From Limnanthes douglasii subsp. nivea (lineage: Eukaryota > Streptophyta > Magnoliopsida > Brassicales > Limnanthaceae), in contig JAUPFV010000003.1 in NCBI GenBank assembly GCA_036936605.1, forward strand, positions 79,530,273-79,594,272: a stretch of 64,000 bases of DNA. Direction: 5' to 3'. Shown here in pieces: positions 52,593 to 64,000 of this stretch (positions within the stretch are counted from its first letter, which is position 1; each line of letters begins with the position of its first letter). The position numbers were made by a program, and so were the translations under genes. The notes beneath the pieces were generated by a model. That model was not told the DNA's origin. It did not search any database and saw only the letters and a list, made by a program, of their open reading frames with translations.

Positions 52593-52974
52593 TGTTAGAA
52601 CATATACTTTAATCGAGGGTATCCATACCTATCAATTTCATCCATGAATTCTAAATTTTCCATGGTAGAAAATAAAATGAACATTAAAACTAGAACATAA
52701 CACTTACGGTTTTACCATAGTGATTCCTTCTAGTGTTATTGTCTTAAAGTGATTTTTTTTTGAGATATTATGATTAGAATGATAAAGATGCGAGTTAGAG
52801 ATATTCTAGTAGCTTGTGAATTACTGAAAACATGATCCCATAAAATATGAGATTGAGGCTTTATATGAACCCTGCAATTAGATGTTCGAGAGAGAGAGAG
52901 AGAGAGAGAGAATTTTTTTTTGTATTGAACCCTAAAACACATAATGAGACATTTCAATTTAGGATTTTTTTACA
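52593..52974 (-). repeat. 3' LTR of the LARD-like element (short form)
   Basis: 382 bp. Compared with 58484-59966 it lacks about 1.1 kb in the middle. A (GA)n run at 52888-52911 marks the place where the two forms diverge; the long LTR has only GAGAGAGATAG there. Confidence 0.72.
52888..52911. repeat. (GA)n microsatellite
   Basis: About twelve GA units inside the short LTR. Confidence 0.9.
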
Positions 52975-55900
52975 ATCTTCCACTTGGATCATTTGTGTCT
53001 ATTGAATGGTATTAATTTGAATCTGAACTTATGTAACTTTGTTGCTAACAAGAAATCACCAAACATCTATCTACGCCATGAGAAGACTAACAACAAACCA
53101 AAGAGGTTGACCAGGACTCATTGTGCGTAATGGTTCCACAGTACATCAGATTGTTAATTGCCATCTTAGGGAATCCTGACTTCTTATGAAGTGCAGTATG
53201 AAAGTAAACATTGCCATGTAATTAACACATGTAATTAACAATGTGATCGCTAAATTTTAGAGAAAAACTTGAAACTGAATCATTTATTGATTCAATCTTG
53301 AGTGTTGAAAACTAAATCATTCTATTATTGATAACTTACATTATGCATACGATAATAATACAATCTAAAATTCTAATAGCTGATTTGAAATTAATTCTGA
53401 ATTGAAATCAAAATCTTTACTCTCGTAAAAATAATATTTCCATTGAATCTAAATATCCTCTAGAATAAGAACCCACTCCACATGAATGTCATGTTCGTGA
53501 AAAACTCTAGGTGTTCGAAATCTTAGTAGAAAGAGATGATAAATATAAATATAATTTTTTCTAGTTTAGTGTAATTCTAACTGAACTAAAAGAGTTTATT
53601 TTACATGATCTCTATTCATTTCTTTCATTATAAGAAACTGGATGTCTTTACTGTATTGATTGCTATTATGTGTACTACAAATTTTATCCTTATAAAATAT
53701 GCAACTCTAAATCACACCGTAACACCAACTTAACCTATAAAATCATGCATTTTAAATGATCTCCTTAATTTTTAACTTTTTTATGGCATCATAGGATATT
53801 GATTGTTAATATTAGATGAAATATATTATATGTACGATGATTCATCCCATAGAATCACTTAAGTATTTAGTTAATATGATTTTATAACTTATCCTACATT
53901 AGCCAAAAACGGACAACAAGAGTTCAATTGTGAAAACATATTAACTCTTTTGCACCTCCTAAATTTCCAAATAAGTCTTGATATGTTTGACTAAAAGACA
54001 TATCTTAAATCAACTCAAACAAATTGGAGGTTTTTTTATTTGTATACCATAACCCACATGATTATTTAGAGTAATCATGATTATTCTTGATTTCTTAATA
54101 TATAAGATACGTCACCTATAAATTTTAGATATATTAAAAAATTATTGATGACATAAAGTAAGCTAATGTAACTTATGGTAATTAATATGACAAACAAATC
54201 TAAATCGACTCCCACTAAATTAAAAATTGATAATACTTTACTAAGTTAATATAAAAAAGTAAAGGATATTATAACTTTGATAGATTATAATATAACTAAT
54301 CAGACACTTAAACTTTATATCATAATTGAATTTTTAATTATTACAACATTGGATTTGAATATGATTATTACAAATCTGTTAATTCTTGTATGGACTCATT
54401 AACTTTTTCAACTTATCATTCTTAATTAATAGAGTTATTAAATTGTAGTATATATATCAAGTTTTCTTTAATGCTACTATTTAAAAATACTTTGATCCTA
54501 ATATTCATTTAGTCAAGCTTAATTTCTAAAGTGTGCAAGACGTTTGGCGATTACAAGAGTCTTTTAAAAAATTTGAATTATAAGCTCTCTTAAAAGGTCA
54601 ATATTTTCATAATGAATGAAACATATTTGGTTTAAGACCTTCTGAATATCTTAACTGGATCATCTTACATCAATTTCTATTTTTGTTACAATACTTTGTA
54701 TTTAAACAATAAAAACTTGAATGTGATCCTATGAAATCTTAAATTAAATTCTTCTTTTATATTATAATATTCCTAATGTTTTATGGAGCTGTTTATAGCG
54801 TTACAAAAGCTAAAATTTGGATTCTTTTGTTTCACCATAAAAAATCTTAATGTTCATGTAAAACATTTTCATGACTTTATAAAAGTTTAAATTGAATTTT
54901 TCTTTAAGCTATTATACTAACTTAACTTTGTATAATATTTTAAGGATGTTTAGTTTGTCTTTCCCGAACAACTAAAACTTCTTAATCTTTATGGTAATTC
55001 GAAATATGATTCATAAATGGGTATAAATATATGATCGGGACATAATAATCAAATCATTATCGTTTGAATTTAAATAAATCATTTATGTTTTCTCCAATAT
55101 CAAGGTTGTTTACTGAATACCCCCCATCCCCTCGAAAATCAAATATCCTCAAAATAACTAAATTGTCTCATATATGGAATTGGGTAGTATGACTCTAAAC
55201 TAAATATTATAAAATGAAATTAATTTCAAAGGGAGATAGTTATTAATCTATCAAATGATAAGTCTCAATGATAGGTATGTAATGCTTTTCTTGTAGTAGA
55301 CGTACCTAAATGGACAAATTTTGTTAAACAACATTTTTAGTATGTTAAACCTTAATATGCTTATTTTGCTAGTTATCTCCCTATACAATCATGTTTAATC
55401 TAAAAAATATTACACATTTGATATGTGTAGACCTAAATATTAAGTCATGTCATTGTCCACTAAATTGTCATGCCTTGCTTGAGTGGTAACCACCAAGTAC
55501 ATATATGAAAAACTATTTGAAGTTGTCAAGTGACTCCATATGTATTGAAACATGTGTATAAAAAGTCAAAATATCTTTATTTATAGTTATCTCCGAATAA
55601 GATAGTCTTCTTGATAACAAAAACATTTGTTGAAAGAATTCTATATCTCTCTCTATATATATATTTAATCTCCTTCATTTAGTATGTTCCTCCGTGTCCA
55701 CCGTATATGAATACTCAGGATACTTATGGGGAATCTAAAAAACATCTTATCAACTAGATTATCCATCTCATTTTGAGACATATAACCTGAATATTTTTTA
55801 TTAAGATGTATATGATGTCCTAGTATTTTAATTTATTTTTCTAATGACAAGATTTTAAAATTAATTTACTAGTCAGTGCATTATAAAATTAATTTATTTT

Positions 55901-56848
55901 GGAGTTGCTTTACACTTTAATCATCACTATGTGCAGAAATATTTTACCATTATTAAATTTTGGTAATTCAGTGTATCTCTCAATGAAGATAAAAGATATC
56001 TAATAATTGTAAGACAACAATAAATCATCTCCATATGTAACGATGCTTTATTATCACTCAATTTTGGTGATTTAATGTATCTCGTGAATAAGGATCAATG
56101 ACCTATAATAATTGGATATAAATTTGGAAAATGAGGCTTATTAAAGGTTTAAAACTTGGTGCAACATAATTATACATAATTAATATATAATTTGTGTTAG
56201 ATAAATTTAATATCTAAGTCTATCAATTAATTAATTTTCAATTTTTGGGACTCAACTTCTGAGTTATTCGAAACTCCAATTGAATGATCATGTAGATCTA
56301 TGAATTATGTGAAAACAAAAATAGAATAATATAAATCTAATATTGAGCTCGAAAATATGGTCATACAAAGTCAGTCAGTCAACCATGATGTGTTTTCATG
56401 CTCAATGTGAACACCTAGAAAATATAAAAATCCCACGTTTGTTATGAATTAAGGATAATTGTTTTTTGAATTTAGGTCCAAAACTTGACCATATTAGTTA
56501 GACTTCAAATTATTTTTTTATAATGTTTTTACCATCGCCTTTAAATGAGTTCTTGATTTGTATCAATTCTAGATTCAACCACTTGAAAAACTCAATAACT
56601 ACTAAAATTTATAAATGTATAGAAAATATTTCATAATATTTTTCTATAAAATTTTATAGAGTTTTTCATCATAGTATATGGTTGGATTTCTAATATCTTT
56701 CATGAAAATGAGTTCACTAACATACTATGATAGAGATCTAGACGTTTTTACCGAATAAAAATATCATTCTTCCATTTTATCTGAATAATTTAGAATATGT
56801 TACTTAAGGTGTGACAATATTATATACTTACATCAATTAAACATAAGC

Positions 56849-56915
<67 letters not shown>

Positions 56916-58465
56916 ACATAAAAGGCTAAATGTTATCAGATTATGGGTTGTGATTGAGTATTCATATGTATTACATTATCATAATGATTAACAGAGATGG
57001 AATGTGTCACTGTGTTATAGATTACCTCTGGAGCCAGTACTTTAAGGTTAGATATTGTAGGTTTATATGCCATATTCGATCAACCAAGCCTACCGAATGA
57101 ACCTTCCCTGAATAATCATTGTAACTAGTTGAACCTTTCACCAATGAAAAAATCAGCTATGCATGAGTATAAATCGTGTAAACTCATTAATGTAATCATA
57201 CAACATGTGCTAAATATCAGAAAATATTTGTGATAGTCTTCCGAAATGGTCACCCTACAAACACAACAACACTTCTCTAATATGTGAGTCGGAAAATATT
57301 TTTCTTTCATGAATCGTCTGAAACTGCCCACGAAAGTAGGATACTAGGTCTTCTAATCAGGCCTAGAGAATGAGCATTTGAATGCTTGCACTGTATCGTA
57401 TATCATCGTGACTTAAAGTTTATCTTATTATATAAACCCTAAGTGCGTCCTACTACGATACATTTTAAGTGTCTAAAATAGTTTAAGGATATGATTTATC
57501 CCATCTAGGTCTTAAACATATGGAAGGATATGAATGTCAATCAAAACTCCAAGTATTTGAAACAAACAATCCATGGGCATGAAAGTCATCACTTCGTACA
57601 TCATAAATTCCAAATTCCAGCAATAATGGATGATTATATCACATCATGTGACCATATGTTCATAGCTCAATATGTTTCCTAATGCGTACAAATGCGGTCA
57701 CATAACTGTGAAACCCCTAAACAATTAGAACAACACCCAATCGTGGCAAATATTTGAATAATCAGCCAATCTAAATGTGCAAATATACTAAATATCACAT
57801 TATAAACATGTCGTTCAAATACATATACATATATAACTACACTAATCATACTTTTATGCTCGCGTGCCTACATATGTTACTTTAAATCTTTGAACTAGTT
57901 GGTTGCACCTCTATTTAAGGTATGTAAAACAACCTCACTTAAAAGCATCATAATAAAGATTTTTTTTTACATAAAATGCATTTTTGGAGATGAATCACTT
58001 GGTTATTCAAAACAATTAACTGAATGATCATGTAGATCTCTGAACTTCAGGTGAAATAAAAAATAATTACCTTAATTGGATAATTGATCGTCAATTTAAG
58101 GCCTCGTGAAGTCAGATATCGAAAGATGAAACCATAATAAGAGTTCACCTAACCACATCAGAGGTGATCGTGGTGAATTGCAGTTCGCCGCGATAACTAT
58201 GATGATAGTCGTGATGAACTGCTCTTGTATCGATTTCGCCTCGTTGATCACCCTTGGTCGCGATGAACACCCTGATTTCTAGAAAAATAAATAACCCCGA
58301 ACTTCTGAATTACAGTTTTGTCTTGATTCTTTTTTTTTTAAAATTGGTGATGCACATAAATATATAAACACATATAACCATATATGTTTCCTATATCACA
58401 CCATACAGTTCCTAAATCGTGATTCTATAGTCACATAACACATACTTCATTTACATATTAATCGA
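52975..58465. other. Non-coding interior of the LARD-like element
   Basis: AT-rich with local duplications: two copies of about 75 bp around TTTTGGT(A/G)ATT(C/T)A(G/A)TGTATCTC (55950 and 56050), and TGAATGATCATGTAGATCT at about 56282 and 58020. A less AT-rich block at 58150-58270 repeats CGCGATGA-like strings. I found no gag or pol motif on either strand. Confidence 0.5.
56848..56917. repeat. Compound (GCAC)n-(AC)n-(AT)n microsatellite
   Basis: Four to five GCAC units run into about 16 AC units and then about 7 AT units. Confidence 0.95.
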
Positions 58466-58483
58466 GGCGGTTCTAATACTACT
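58466..58483 (-). promoter_or_regulatory. Degenerate primer-binding site of the LARD-like element
   Basis: The minus strand reads AGTAGTATTAGAACCGCC directly after the LTR end. It resembles the A-G-TGGTATCAGAGCC form used by plant LTR elements primed by initiator-Met tRNA, with three changes. Confidence 0.6.
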
Positions 58484-59966
58484 TGTTAAAGCATACATAT
58501 TAATCGAGGGTATCCATACCCATCAATTTTATCTAGGAATTTTGATTCATTTATGGTAAAAATAAAATGAACATGAAATAGTATAACAAAACACTTAGAG
58601 TTTTGCCATAGCGAGTCGTTCCAATATTAATATCTTGAAGTGGAAGACTTTTGATGATTCTGATTATTGAGCGATGAAAATGAAAGTTAATGATCTTCTA
58701 ATAACTTATGAATTTACAAAAATACAGTTCCCAGAAGAATAAGATTGAAGCCCTTGATGAACCCTCCATGTTAATATGAGAGAGATAGAAGTTTGTAGCT
58801 TTTTGAAAAGCGTTGAATCATGTAGAGATATTGAAATCACATCATAAAACTTGTTCGGAATATGAGTATTGCATATTCGACCTTTGATTATGAGTATGAG
58901 CAACCCAATCTCAATACTAGTTTGATATTATCCACTCTATGCCAGAAGGCCCATACAAATTTTCTTTGGTCCACTTACAAAACATTTCATGCTAGTTGAG
59001 ATATATATCGTAAATTTATCCAATATCAAACTAATATAGGACATTGGTCACACCTAAGAAGTTTTCCTCTCAAACAAAGTACATGTAGCCTTCTCTGAGT
59101 TGACTTTCATCCGTCCACTGTAATCAGGTTGGGAACTACATGATCTGTAAGGAAGTATACATGTGTATTCTCAATATCATCATACCATACTACATGTTCC
59201 TTAGAGTCACTTCAATCAAGTCACACCGTTTTAATACACTTAGATTATGTCATGTCGTTTGTTGAGCCACAATAAATCCAAACTAGATCATACTAGTGAT
59301 CTATAAATCATATCATTCACATTAAGCATGGTTGTTGGTTCATGTATTCCGAGAATTTCACCCACGTCGCATTCCGAAGCTCTAACATCGTTTATTGGGA
59401 ATATGGGTACCGCTATATTCTGCTTCCGTATATAAGTACAAACAACCTAATCTCAATAGTAGTATACATTGTCCTATTTGGTTTCGAAGACTTACACAGT
59501 TTTGCTTTCGGTCCACTTCAAAAAAACCTTATACTAGTTGAGGTATGTTCTTACTAGTATACCAATCATCATTACCACTTAGCCTCCTTTTAGTTACATT
59601 TCATTCATTTATTCTAATCAGGTTGGGTACTACTTTGGCCATAGAGGCACTACAGATGTATTTACTCACTCTTAGAATACCACACTAAATGTTCCTTAGC
59701 GTCCCTCTAATTAAGTCACACCATCTTGATAATCTCCAATCATATTACACCGCTTAATTAGCCTCATGCACTGCACACTAGGTTAAATATGGAACCGAAA
59801 TATGCAGTATCAATATTTCCAACAAGACTAAATAATATATATATATATATAATCATATTTATTGGTCTAATATTCAAATTAATTAATTTAATTGAACCTT
59901 ACCACAACACGCATGCATACCCTAAATTACACATAATGATACACTTCAGTTTAGGATTTCGTTACA
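58484..59966 (-). repeat. 5' LTR of the LARD-like element (long form, with internal duplication)
   Basis: 1483 bp. It contains two tandem diverged copies of about 450 bp (about 58870-59330 and 59370-59790). Both have CCTAATCTCAATA-like, TTTGGTCCACTT(A/C)-like, ATACTAGTTGAG-like, AATCAGGTTGGG(A/T)ACTAC and ATGTTCCTTAG blocks in the same order. The short LTR at the other end lacks this region entirely. Confidence 0.72.
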
Positions 59967-60623
59967 CTCGAATATCGACGAGTTGGGTCGATATTATCTA
60001 AAACCAAAAGACCCTCATTTTCACAATTGTTTTAAGCTCAAACCTTCAATTAAAAAAACTGATTTAATAACAAATTCAACGAAATAACCTTTTAAATTCA
60101 AAATACATACTTAACTAACAATTTATATAAATCTCAAACTAATTTGAAACGTAAATAATAAGAAATCTAAAGTTATTTAAGTTTTTAAAAAAACACAAAT
60201 TGTAAGAAAAAAACTAATGTGATTCATAATAAAATATTAAATTAAACTAATTTATCGTGTAACAAACATTGATTTATTTTCAAATTGTGAAAATCTATGA
60301 TTTATAAAATATGTTATTAGTATCTTTAGTTTTGAAAAGTTTTGAAAAAACGTAAAAAAATATAATTAATAATTGGATAATCTATTTTGTTGTCTAAATA
60401 TAATTTTTTAGAGGTCTTATATAATAAATTTGGACGGTGAAGCCAATAATTGTTTTTAGATAATATATAACAATTACCAATTATTATTGTTATTTTATCA
60501 ATTACATTTTTACATACATTAACGTTTTTTATGTATAATTTTTTTCTTCGTCTTTTAAGACTATTCAATAAATTTAAAATTTAAAAAAGCCTACTACTTT
60601 AGCATACAATTTTAGCCTATATT
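59967..60623. other. AT-rich spacer
   Basis: Nothing recognised; short frames only. Confidence 0.45.
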
Positions 60624-61706
60624 TGAGATGACTCGGCGAAAATAGAAGAAAAATCAATGATAGATAAAATCCTAATTCAACATGAAACCTTAAAAAACAT
60701 ATTATTCCAAAAACTTAAAATAACTTAAGGCATGTGAGGGTTTATATAACAGTTGCTCAAAACTTTAAATTAAGATACAATGAATTAAAATATATATTTT
60801 GAAATAAAATAAAATAAAATCTTTATACAATTAGATTAGATTTGATTAATATAAGATATGTAAATAAAATAAAATAAAAAAGATTTTTGCTTGGACTTTT
60901 CGCTACATCATCCTCTAGTTGATAAGAATTCATTCTCGAATTCACAGCACCATCACTTTCAACAACCAAAACTTTTTTTTAATTTTTTTTTCAATTGTTA
61001 CATTCGGAATTATAATTGTTTACCTTGTCGGAATGAAGATAAATTATTTTGAAGTGTTCCTTATTCGAAATCACAATGAAGCCATCCAGTTGATGATTTT
61101 TTTTTGGTTTTGAAAGCCGTTTCAGAGCCTGAAAACAACACCCTGTGTCCACTTGATGAAAAAAATGGTTTTGAAAACCTCTTCATAACCTAAGAGAACA
61201 TCTCGATGAGCAAGTTTGGTAGCCAATTTAAAATATTACAGTCAACTTTCGATACGATCGTCATCGAAACGCCTGGTGTGTCCTCTCATACCACACGATT
61301 TTTGAGATCTTCATGACCATAGATGTTGTTCTCTCCTTTAGACCTTGAATCAAAATTCAGAAACATGCTTCCCCATAGCAGGAGCTAAGGGTAACATAAA
61401 TGACGCGATGAGAATAGAAAAACAAGCAACGATAGATGAAACCCTAATTCAAGGGTAACATGATGAAACCCTAATCTAATGGTAACAAAGACTGAATTTT
61501 TTAGAGAAAAAAAAAATATTATCCCAAAAAACTTAAAGAATATCAAGCTTTATATAAGAGCTGCTCAAAACCTTAAATTAGAATACAAGGAATTAAAATA
61601 AATATTTTAAAATAAAATAAAATAAAATCTTTATACAATTAGATTTGATTGGAATAAAATAAAATACAAGAAAAAAAAGTTTTTGTTTGGGCTTCTAGCT
61701 ACATCA
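60624..61706 (-). mobile_element. Third copy of the short non-autonomous LTR element, inverted
   Basis: LTRs at about 60624-60910 and 61401-61706 flank a 490-bp interior that matches the interiors at 27763 and 28633 in reverse orientation. The polyprotein tail at 60911-60960 (minus: NSRMNSYQLEDDV-like), the 60-bp internal duplication (61080-61190) and the head at 61260-61380 (CATACCACACGATTTTTGAG) are all present. The primer site is badly mutated (GAGCTAAGGGTAACA on the plus strand). No matching target flanks were found. Being more diverged, it is older than, or from another subfamily than, the pair at 27.7-29.5 kb. Confidence 0.78.
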
Positions 61707-61710
61707 TCAC

Positions 61711-62180
61711 TGATAGCATGGCGGAAGATTAGAAAAAAGAGTTAGAAGAAAGAGACAACGATAAAACCCTAACCCTATGTTAGAGAAAAAAAATACTAAA
61801 AGAAATAATCTCAAATTTTAATCAATCAAAGTCACACGATAAAATAGGGTATAAGATATATTATATATGAGACATCCTAAACCCTAAAAAATTATTCTAA
61901 AAAATACAATGAATATATTAAAAATAAAAATCAAATAAAATCTGAACGCAATCAGATTTGATTCACTAATTAAAATATTGATTTTAAAATAAAATAAAAA
62001 AATAAAATATAAAAAAGGGTTTTCGGACCCTAAACAGTAGAATTCGAAATTCAAATTTCGTGACAAAGTTACGATTTTGACAGTTGTTGGGATCGTCAAG
62101 ACATTCAATTCAAGTACAAATTTTTCGTAGATCTGATACCTGAGTGACAAACTAGTCTGTCTGCAGTTTTCGCTACATCA
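61711..62180 (-). repeat. 3' LTR of the deleted gypsy element
   Basis: 470 bp with TG/CA ends. On the minus strand it follows QPRKDDVA-like tail codons and the purine tract GCGGAAGGA. The first 60 bp match 63778-63837 and 51203-51262. It begins only four bases after the end of the neighbouring element at 61706. Confidence 0.8.
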
Positions 62181-62189
62181 TCCTTCCGC

Positions 62190-62960
62190 GGTTGGTAAGA
62201 ATTCGACATCGAATTCAAAATGTTGAAACATTGAAAGAACTGCAAAAACATTGGTGTGTTCACCTCTGATTGCAAATGGTACCGGCATAAGGGTGTGAGC
62301 GGTGAGAATCTAAATGCTGCTCTTGTCAAGAAGTGGTTTCCTAGCTTTGTCCCTCTTTACCATGTCCTCGACATTACTGTGATCAGCAATAACACGATAT
62401 ATTTCACCCACTTATTCTCTGAAAGCTTCACCAACCTATTTACTAAGCACAACAACATCCTTGCGCATGTAAAAAGTTGTTGTATTTCAAGTTCCAGATT
62501 TCGCCTCTTGTATCACATCAAGACCTTTGTAGAAATGAACAATTCATCTTTGTTGAATAACATATGGCTTCTCAAGTTCTTGCCCATATGCATATTTCTT
62601 CTTCATAAGATTCGATAACCAACTCGGGTTGTAAATAAACCTTGTAACTTTTTGCCTTTTTTCTAAACACACTAATAAAATGGTACTAATTTCACGAGGG
62701 ATAATCTAGCGAATCTGAATACCATCAATTTTTTCTGCAACAAAAACATCTCAAACTTCTAAAGTACTATTGTGCTTCTCTTCGACAATATATATTGTTT
62801 TTGGTATCTCACGAGGTTTTGGTGGTAAATATGGTGGTAAAAGATATATAGTATCAAAATTCTTAACACAAACATCAACCACAATATTTTTTCTTTTGAT
62901 TTTAAATTATATTGAACATTTTGAATTATAAGGTCTTTACCCACCAATTTAATTATAGGC
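62190..62960 (-). pseudogene. Decayed frame of unknown nature inside the gypsy element
   Basis: The minus strand reads as protein over about 250 codons with stops replacing single residues. Pieces include NFDTIYLLPPYLPPKPREI near 62850, YGQELEKPYVIQQR near 62570, FYKGLDVIQEAKSGT near 62510, VIADHSNVEDMVKRDKARK near 62370 and VPFAIRGEHTNVFAVL near 62270. Frames change at least twice. I do not recognise the family. It sits where gypsy pol should be. The 120-codon plus-strand frame at 62256-62618 is its shadow. Confidence 0.45.
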
Positions 62961-63008
62961 GAAGGATTTGTACCTACTCATGAAAATTTTGATTTCGATT
63001 TTTTTTCC

Positions 63009-63480
63009 TCATGAAAAAATTGGTTTCAAAAATTTATTTTTTTTGGTTTTTAATTTCTTATCATCAATGTTCTTCTCCTCGACCTTATTATCATACTTGT
63101 CGTAGATCGGTTTGTCAAACACAGACTCAGACACAGTTTTAGCATCACAACTAAGATTGGTAGCTGGTGCGGCATGAGCATATAACTCCTTCACTTGTGG
63201 TGGTTTTGGAGACACTACTCTAGATGGAACCAATATAAACTTGCAACCATCTTTCACAAAACTGTATCGATTCATTCTACTATCATAAGTAGAAGTTCAC
63301 TTAAATCATCATGGACGTCCTAAAACTAGATGGCAAACGTCCATAGGAACTACGTCACACCACGTTGTATCTTTGTAATTGCCAATAGAAAATGTAATTT
63401 GAAAATGTTTAGAAATTATTACCTCAGTGTACTTTATCGGTCCTGACAGTATGTAGGGTATGAAAGAGCTTCAGTCTTCG
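63009..63480 (-). pseudogene. Chromovirus-like gypsy protease end and linker
   Basis: From about 63380 the minus frames read CDVVPMDVCHLVLGRP, the end of the protease domain of plant chromovirus-type gypsy elements (pattern C-D-V-V-P-M-x-A-C-H-I-L-L-G-R-P-W). The frame 63009-63275 then gives NRYSFVKDGCKFILVP, matching the T-N-x-Y-S-F-x-x-x-G-x-K-x-x-L-x-P segment, and a Lys-rich linker towards RT. RT does not follow. Two stops lie between the pieces. Confidence 0.8.
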
Positions 63481-63604
63481 ACGCCAATTTCTGAATAGCC
63501 TCCTCTGAAATCCGATTCTCATAATTATCTGAATCGATTACAAACTTGCAAATTTTTCTTCGAATGGTGCAGGTAGACTGGAAGATGTCGTTCTCTATTA
63601 TACT

Positions 63605-63837
63605 CCTAAAAAAACAATAAATATAATAAATATAAAAATCAAATAAATTCTGAATACAATGAGATTTGATTCACTAATTAAAATATTGATTTTAAAATAA
63701 AATAAAATATAAAAAAAGTAAAATAGGATTTTTGGACTCTAAACAGTACAATATGAGACGTTCAATTTGACTACCAATTTCACCTAGTTCTGATACCCGA
63801 GCGAGAAACTAGTTTGTCCGCAGTTTTCGCTACGTCA
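63605..63837 (-). repeat. 5' LTR of the deleted gypsy element, partial
   Basis: About 233 bp matching the first half of 61711-62180 (AGTTTTCGCTACGTCA end, AGAAACTAGTTTGTCCG, TTTGATTCACTAATTAAAAT). The rest of the LTR, primer-binding site and gag are missing. Beyond 63838 nothing is recognised up to the window end. Confidence 0.72.
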
Positions 63838-64000
63838 ATCTATGAAAATGATAAAATGAGATTTTTAACTCAAAATTAGAATTTACACAAAATTAGCATT
63901 TCATAATGCGAACCATCATCGTATTTTCTCCAATTTTATTGAACTTCCCCAAAAAAGTTAAATACTAAAACATTGATATAAAATGCAGTTTTATATGGTA

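Larger units (their letters stand above)
52593..59966 (-). mobile_element. Large LTR element without recognisable genes (LARD-like)
   Basis: The two ends match. 52593-52910 resembles 58484-58800 (both contain TTAATCGAGGGTATCCATAC with small changes), and 52930-52974 resembles 59920-59966 (ACACATAATGA(G/T)ACA, TTTAGGATTT). On the minus strand both LTRs start TGTAA and end AACA. The 5' LTR is followed by AGTAGTATTAGAACCGCC (58466-58483), a mutated initiator-Met tRNA primer site, and the 3' LTR is preceded by a purine tract CCAAGTGGAAGAT (52975-52987). The 5.5-kb interior has no frame with a known domain on either strand. Flanks (TTTTA, CTCGA-like) do not match. Confidence 0.72.
61711..63837 (-). 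mobile_element. Internally deleted chromovirus-like gypsy element
   Basis: Minus strand: 5' LTR at about 63605-63837 (start TGACGTAGCG, inner part missing), protease-linker fragment at 63009-63480, a decayed open region of unknown nature at 62190-62960, polyprotein tail, then a 470-bp 3' LTR at 61711-62180 (TGATGTAGCG...CTATCA). RT, RNase H and integrase are missing. The LTR is the same family as the solo LTR in the LINE. Confidence 0.75.

Noticed and set aside
52736..52957. 73-codon minus frame with a Ser-Leu run
   Set aside because: It is the translated (GA)n microsatellite inside an LTR.
62256..62618. 120-codon plus-strand frame, one of the longer open frames near the right end
   Set aside because: The minus strand over the same bases reads more like protein, with stops at single residues and continuity on both sides; the plus frame looks like its antisense shadow.
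1..64000. tRNA, rRNA or other structural RNA genes
   Set aside because: No tRNA B-box (GGTTCGANTCC) in a suitable context, no rRNA or U-snRNA promoter elements; TGGTATCAGAGC strings are retrotransposon primer sites.

Overview
The window reads as nuclear DNA of a flowering plant, probably a eudicot. It is strongly AT-rich, every coding trace belongs to a plant family (plant LTR retrotransposon lineages, plant L1-type LINE with RNase H, MULE transposase, plant mobile domain, PPR), and nearly all reading frames are broken by stops and frameshifts. I see no intact host gene, tRNA, rRNA or CRISPR array. It is a stratified transposon graveyard in which insertion order can be read from nesting, target-site duplications and empty sites.

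Layout. 1-4.7 kb: two full and one partial tandem copies of a 2.1-kb chimaera of Ty3/gypsy gag, RT and RNase H scraps on mixed strands. About 5.2-5.8 kb: a decayed PPR gene (minus), the only likely host-gene relic. 7.08-16.72 kb: a 9.6-kb Tat-lineage Ty3/gypsy element (minus) with protease, RT, two RNase H regions and integrase, an extra decayed gene on the opposite strand, two minisatellite arrays, and a Mutator-type MITE inside one LTR. 17.7-22.6 kb: a decayed Ty1/copia element (plus) with a duplicated 3' LTR. 23.95-33.89 kb: a Tnt1/Tork-like copia element (minus) with matching ATATA flanks, split inside RT by a 5.4-kb composite insert (gypsy pol, two tandem copies of a short non-autonomous LTR element, two copia fragments and a copia LTR with primer-binding site).

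35-45.5 kb: very AT-rich, with a plant-mobile-domain relic, a decayed MULE transposase, unusual arrays of a degenerate GTTGCGTAATT-like motif, and an island of CGGTTCGG-type repeats. 46.2-52.2 kb: a plant L1-type LINE (minus) with ORF1 split by a solo LTR that has a perfect 5-bp CATTC duplication. 52.6-60.0 kb: a large LTR element with no recognisable coding capacity. 60.6-63.8 kb: a third copy of the non-autonomous element and an internally deleted gypsy element, both minus.

How parts relate. The short non-autonomous element, the solo LTR in the LINE and the LTRs at 61.7-63.8 kb share termini beginning TGA(T/C)GTAG and appear to be one chromovirus-like group in full, solo and deleted forms. 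None of the elements looks able to move by itself. All assignments come from reading the sequence by eye; element ends are approximate unless a terminus is stated.
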